Below are positions 63,316 through 64,000 of a stretch of 64,000 nt of DNA, piece after piece. The translations under genes and the position numbers were made by a program. Numbering within the stretch: position 1 is the first letter of the stretch; each line of letters opens with the position of its first letter. This DNA is from JAJRXR01 sp041987545 (GTDB lineage: Bacteria; Planctomycetota; Phycisphaerae; Phycisphaerales; UBA1924). The stretch spans positions 33,447 to 97,446 of the forward strand of contig JBHIWH010000010.1 of assembly GCA_041987545.1 (NCBI GenBank). The letters run 5' to 3'. Below the pieces are notes generated by a model. The model was not told where the DNA came from. It was given only the letters and a program-made list of their open reading frames with translations, and made no database searches.

Positions 63316-63632
63316 TCGCCCGCGGGCTCTGCCCGTGAATCAGTCATGAGACGGGCCGGGGTGGCAACGCCCCGGCCCGTTGTTGTTTTTGCGGTCCCTT
63401 CCTCCGCCCCTGGATCGGCGATTGGGGCGTGTGGGGCGGGTTTGTGCGGGGGCGGTCGGGCCCCGGCGGCCGGGGCTCGGGGACAAGGGGTGGGGGTGGA
63501 CCTAGGCTTGCCGTGCCGAGGCCGGCCCGCCCGAGAGCGGGTGGGGCCGACATCCAACGCCCGAGGCTTTCTCATTGCCCGAGTTCAAGCACCGGTATCA
63601 CAGATCAGGGCAACAGCAGAAGGTCTCAGGAA
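63316..63632. other. 317-bp intergenic region between the two RRM genes
   Basis: It holds a strong terminator for copy 1 (63351-63390), a GC-rich stretch with no gene, and the leader of copy 2 (TCAGG just before its ATG). No further ORF, repeat or clear promoter could be supported. Confidence 0.7.
63351..63390 (+). terminator. Rho-independent terminator after RRM copy 1
   Basis: A perfect 11-bp stem (ACGGGCCGGGG / CCCCGGCCCGT) with an 8-nt loop is followed by TGTTGTTTTT. Confidence 0.9.
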
Positions 63633-64000
63633 ATGAAGAAGCTCTACGTCGGGAATCTCTCGTTCGACACGTCCGAGTCCGAGCTGCGCGACCTGTTCGC
63701 CCAGCACGGCGAGGTCTCGTCGGCCAGCCTGGTCATGGACCGGGAGACCGGTCGGCCGCGCGGGTTCGGGTTCGTCGAGATGGTCGATGATGGCCAGGCG
63801 AACGCCGCCATCGAGGCGCTCAACGGCCAGAACGTCGGCGGGCGGGACCTGACCGTCAACGAGGCGCGTCCCCGCGAGAACCGCGGTGGCGGCGGCGGTG
63901 GTCGCGGCGGCTACGGCGGCGGCGGCAACCGCGGCGGTGGCGGCGGCACAAGGCCCAGATCATTACGAACAAGTAGTCCTTCTTCCAGATACTCTGGTTG
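63633..64000 (+). CDS. Glycine-rich RRM RNA-binding protein, copy 2 (runs off the right edge)
   Basis: RNP2 KLYVGNLSF and RNP1 RGFGFVEM, with only about ten substitutions from copy 1 across the RRM. The Gly-rich tail (GGRGGYGGGGNRGGGGG) is followed in frame by TRPRSLRTSSPSSRYSG with no stop before the window ends, unlike the RW ending of copy 1. A frameshift in the Gly-rich DNA (variant or sequencing error) would give a stop at about 63975. Confidence 0.85.
   Translation, partial: MKKLYVGNLSFDTSESELRDLFAQHGEVSSASLVMDRETGRPRGFGFVEMVDDGQANAAIEALNGQNVGGRDLTVNEARPRENRGGGGGGRGGYGGGGNRGGGGGTRPRSLRTSSPSSRYSG

Overview
The window is very GC-rich, densely coding DNA from a planctomycete, most likely class Phycisphaerae. 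The strongest markers are seven secreted proteins ending in paired GC-type dockerin repeats (DLAEPFGQLDFSDVVAFL...GCP), three secreted proteins with PEP-CTERM-like sorting tails of the PAPG/PSPG...RRR type, and a cluster of TPR-sulfotransferases. Family assignments come from motif reading only; no database search was possible. No tRNA, rRNA, CRISPR array, insertion sequence or phage gene was seen.

Layout. 0-7.3 kb: a truncated ankyrin-like protein, a sulfotransferase-like protein, secreted dockerin and PEP-CTERM proteins, an alpha/beta hydrolase with EF-hand-like loops, then thrS, with nrdR divergent from it. The thrS leader encodes a short Thr-rich peptide followed by an intrinsic terminator, a probable classical attenuator. 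7.3-14 kb: a lipoprotein, a tandem pair of secreted paralogues, CoA-transferase subunit A (scoA), and further PEP-CTERM and HAF-repeat/dockerin proteins. 14-21 kb: an unrecognised HTH-like protein, a HAD hydrolase, a ferrous iron operon (feoA-feoB-small membrane protein) behind a promoter overlapped by a perfect palindrome, then scoB overlapping ctlX, and a DUF4332 protein. 21-30 kb: M19 dipeptidase, M48 metalloprotease lipoprotein, UbiE/MenG, a B12-binding-domain protein, and an ECF sigma/anti-sigma/secreted-protein operon. 30-42 kb: typA, rplU, and five TPR-sulfotransferase paralogues interspersed with a zinc-ribbon membrane protein and a one-domain asparaginase. 42-51 kb: a leftward island of five dockerin-tailed secreted proteins around a second ECF sigma/anti-sigma pair. 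One of these proteins is an agmatine-deiminase-family enzyme. 51-64 kb: Rieske oxygenase, ApaG, Tag, STAS protein, S41 protease, SYLF lipoprotein, MscS channel, small housekeeping proteins, a distant paralogue of the 14-kb HTH-like protein, DinB and DoxX-like proteins, and two near-identical RRM RNA-binding proteins at the right edge.

How it fits together. Much of the window serves the cell surface: dockerin and PEP-CTERM exports, proteases, lipoproteins, and ECF sigma factors that could control them. Iron uptake, amino-acid-dependent control of thrS and ketone-body CoA transfer are the clearest metabolic modules. Start codons are often GTG or TTG, and one sulfotransferase appears to use CTG. 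The second RRM gene runs off the right end and the first gene runs off the left end.
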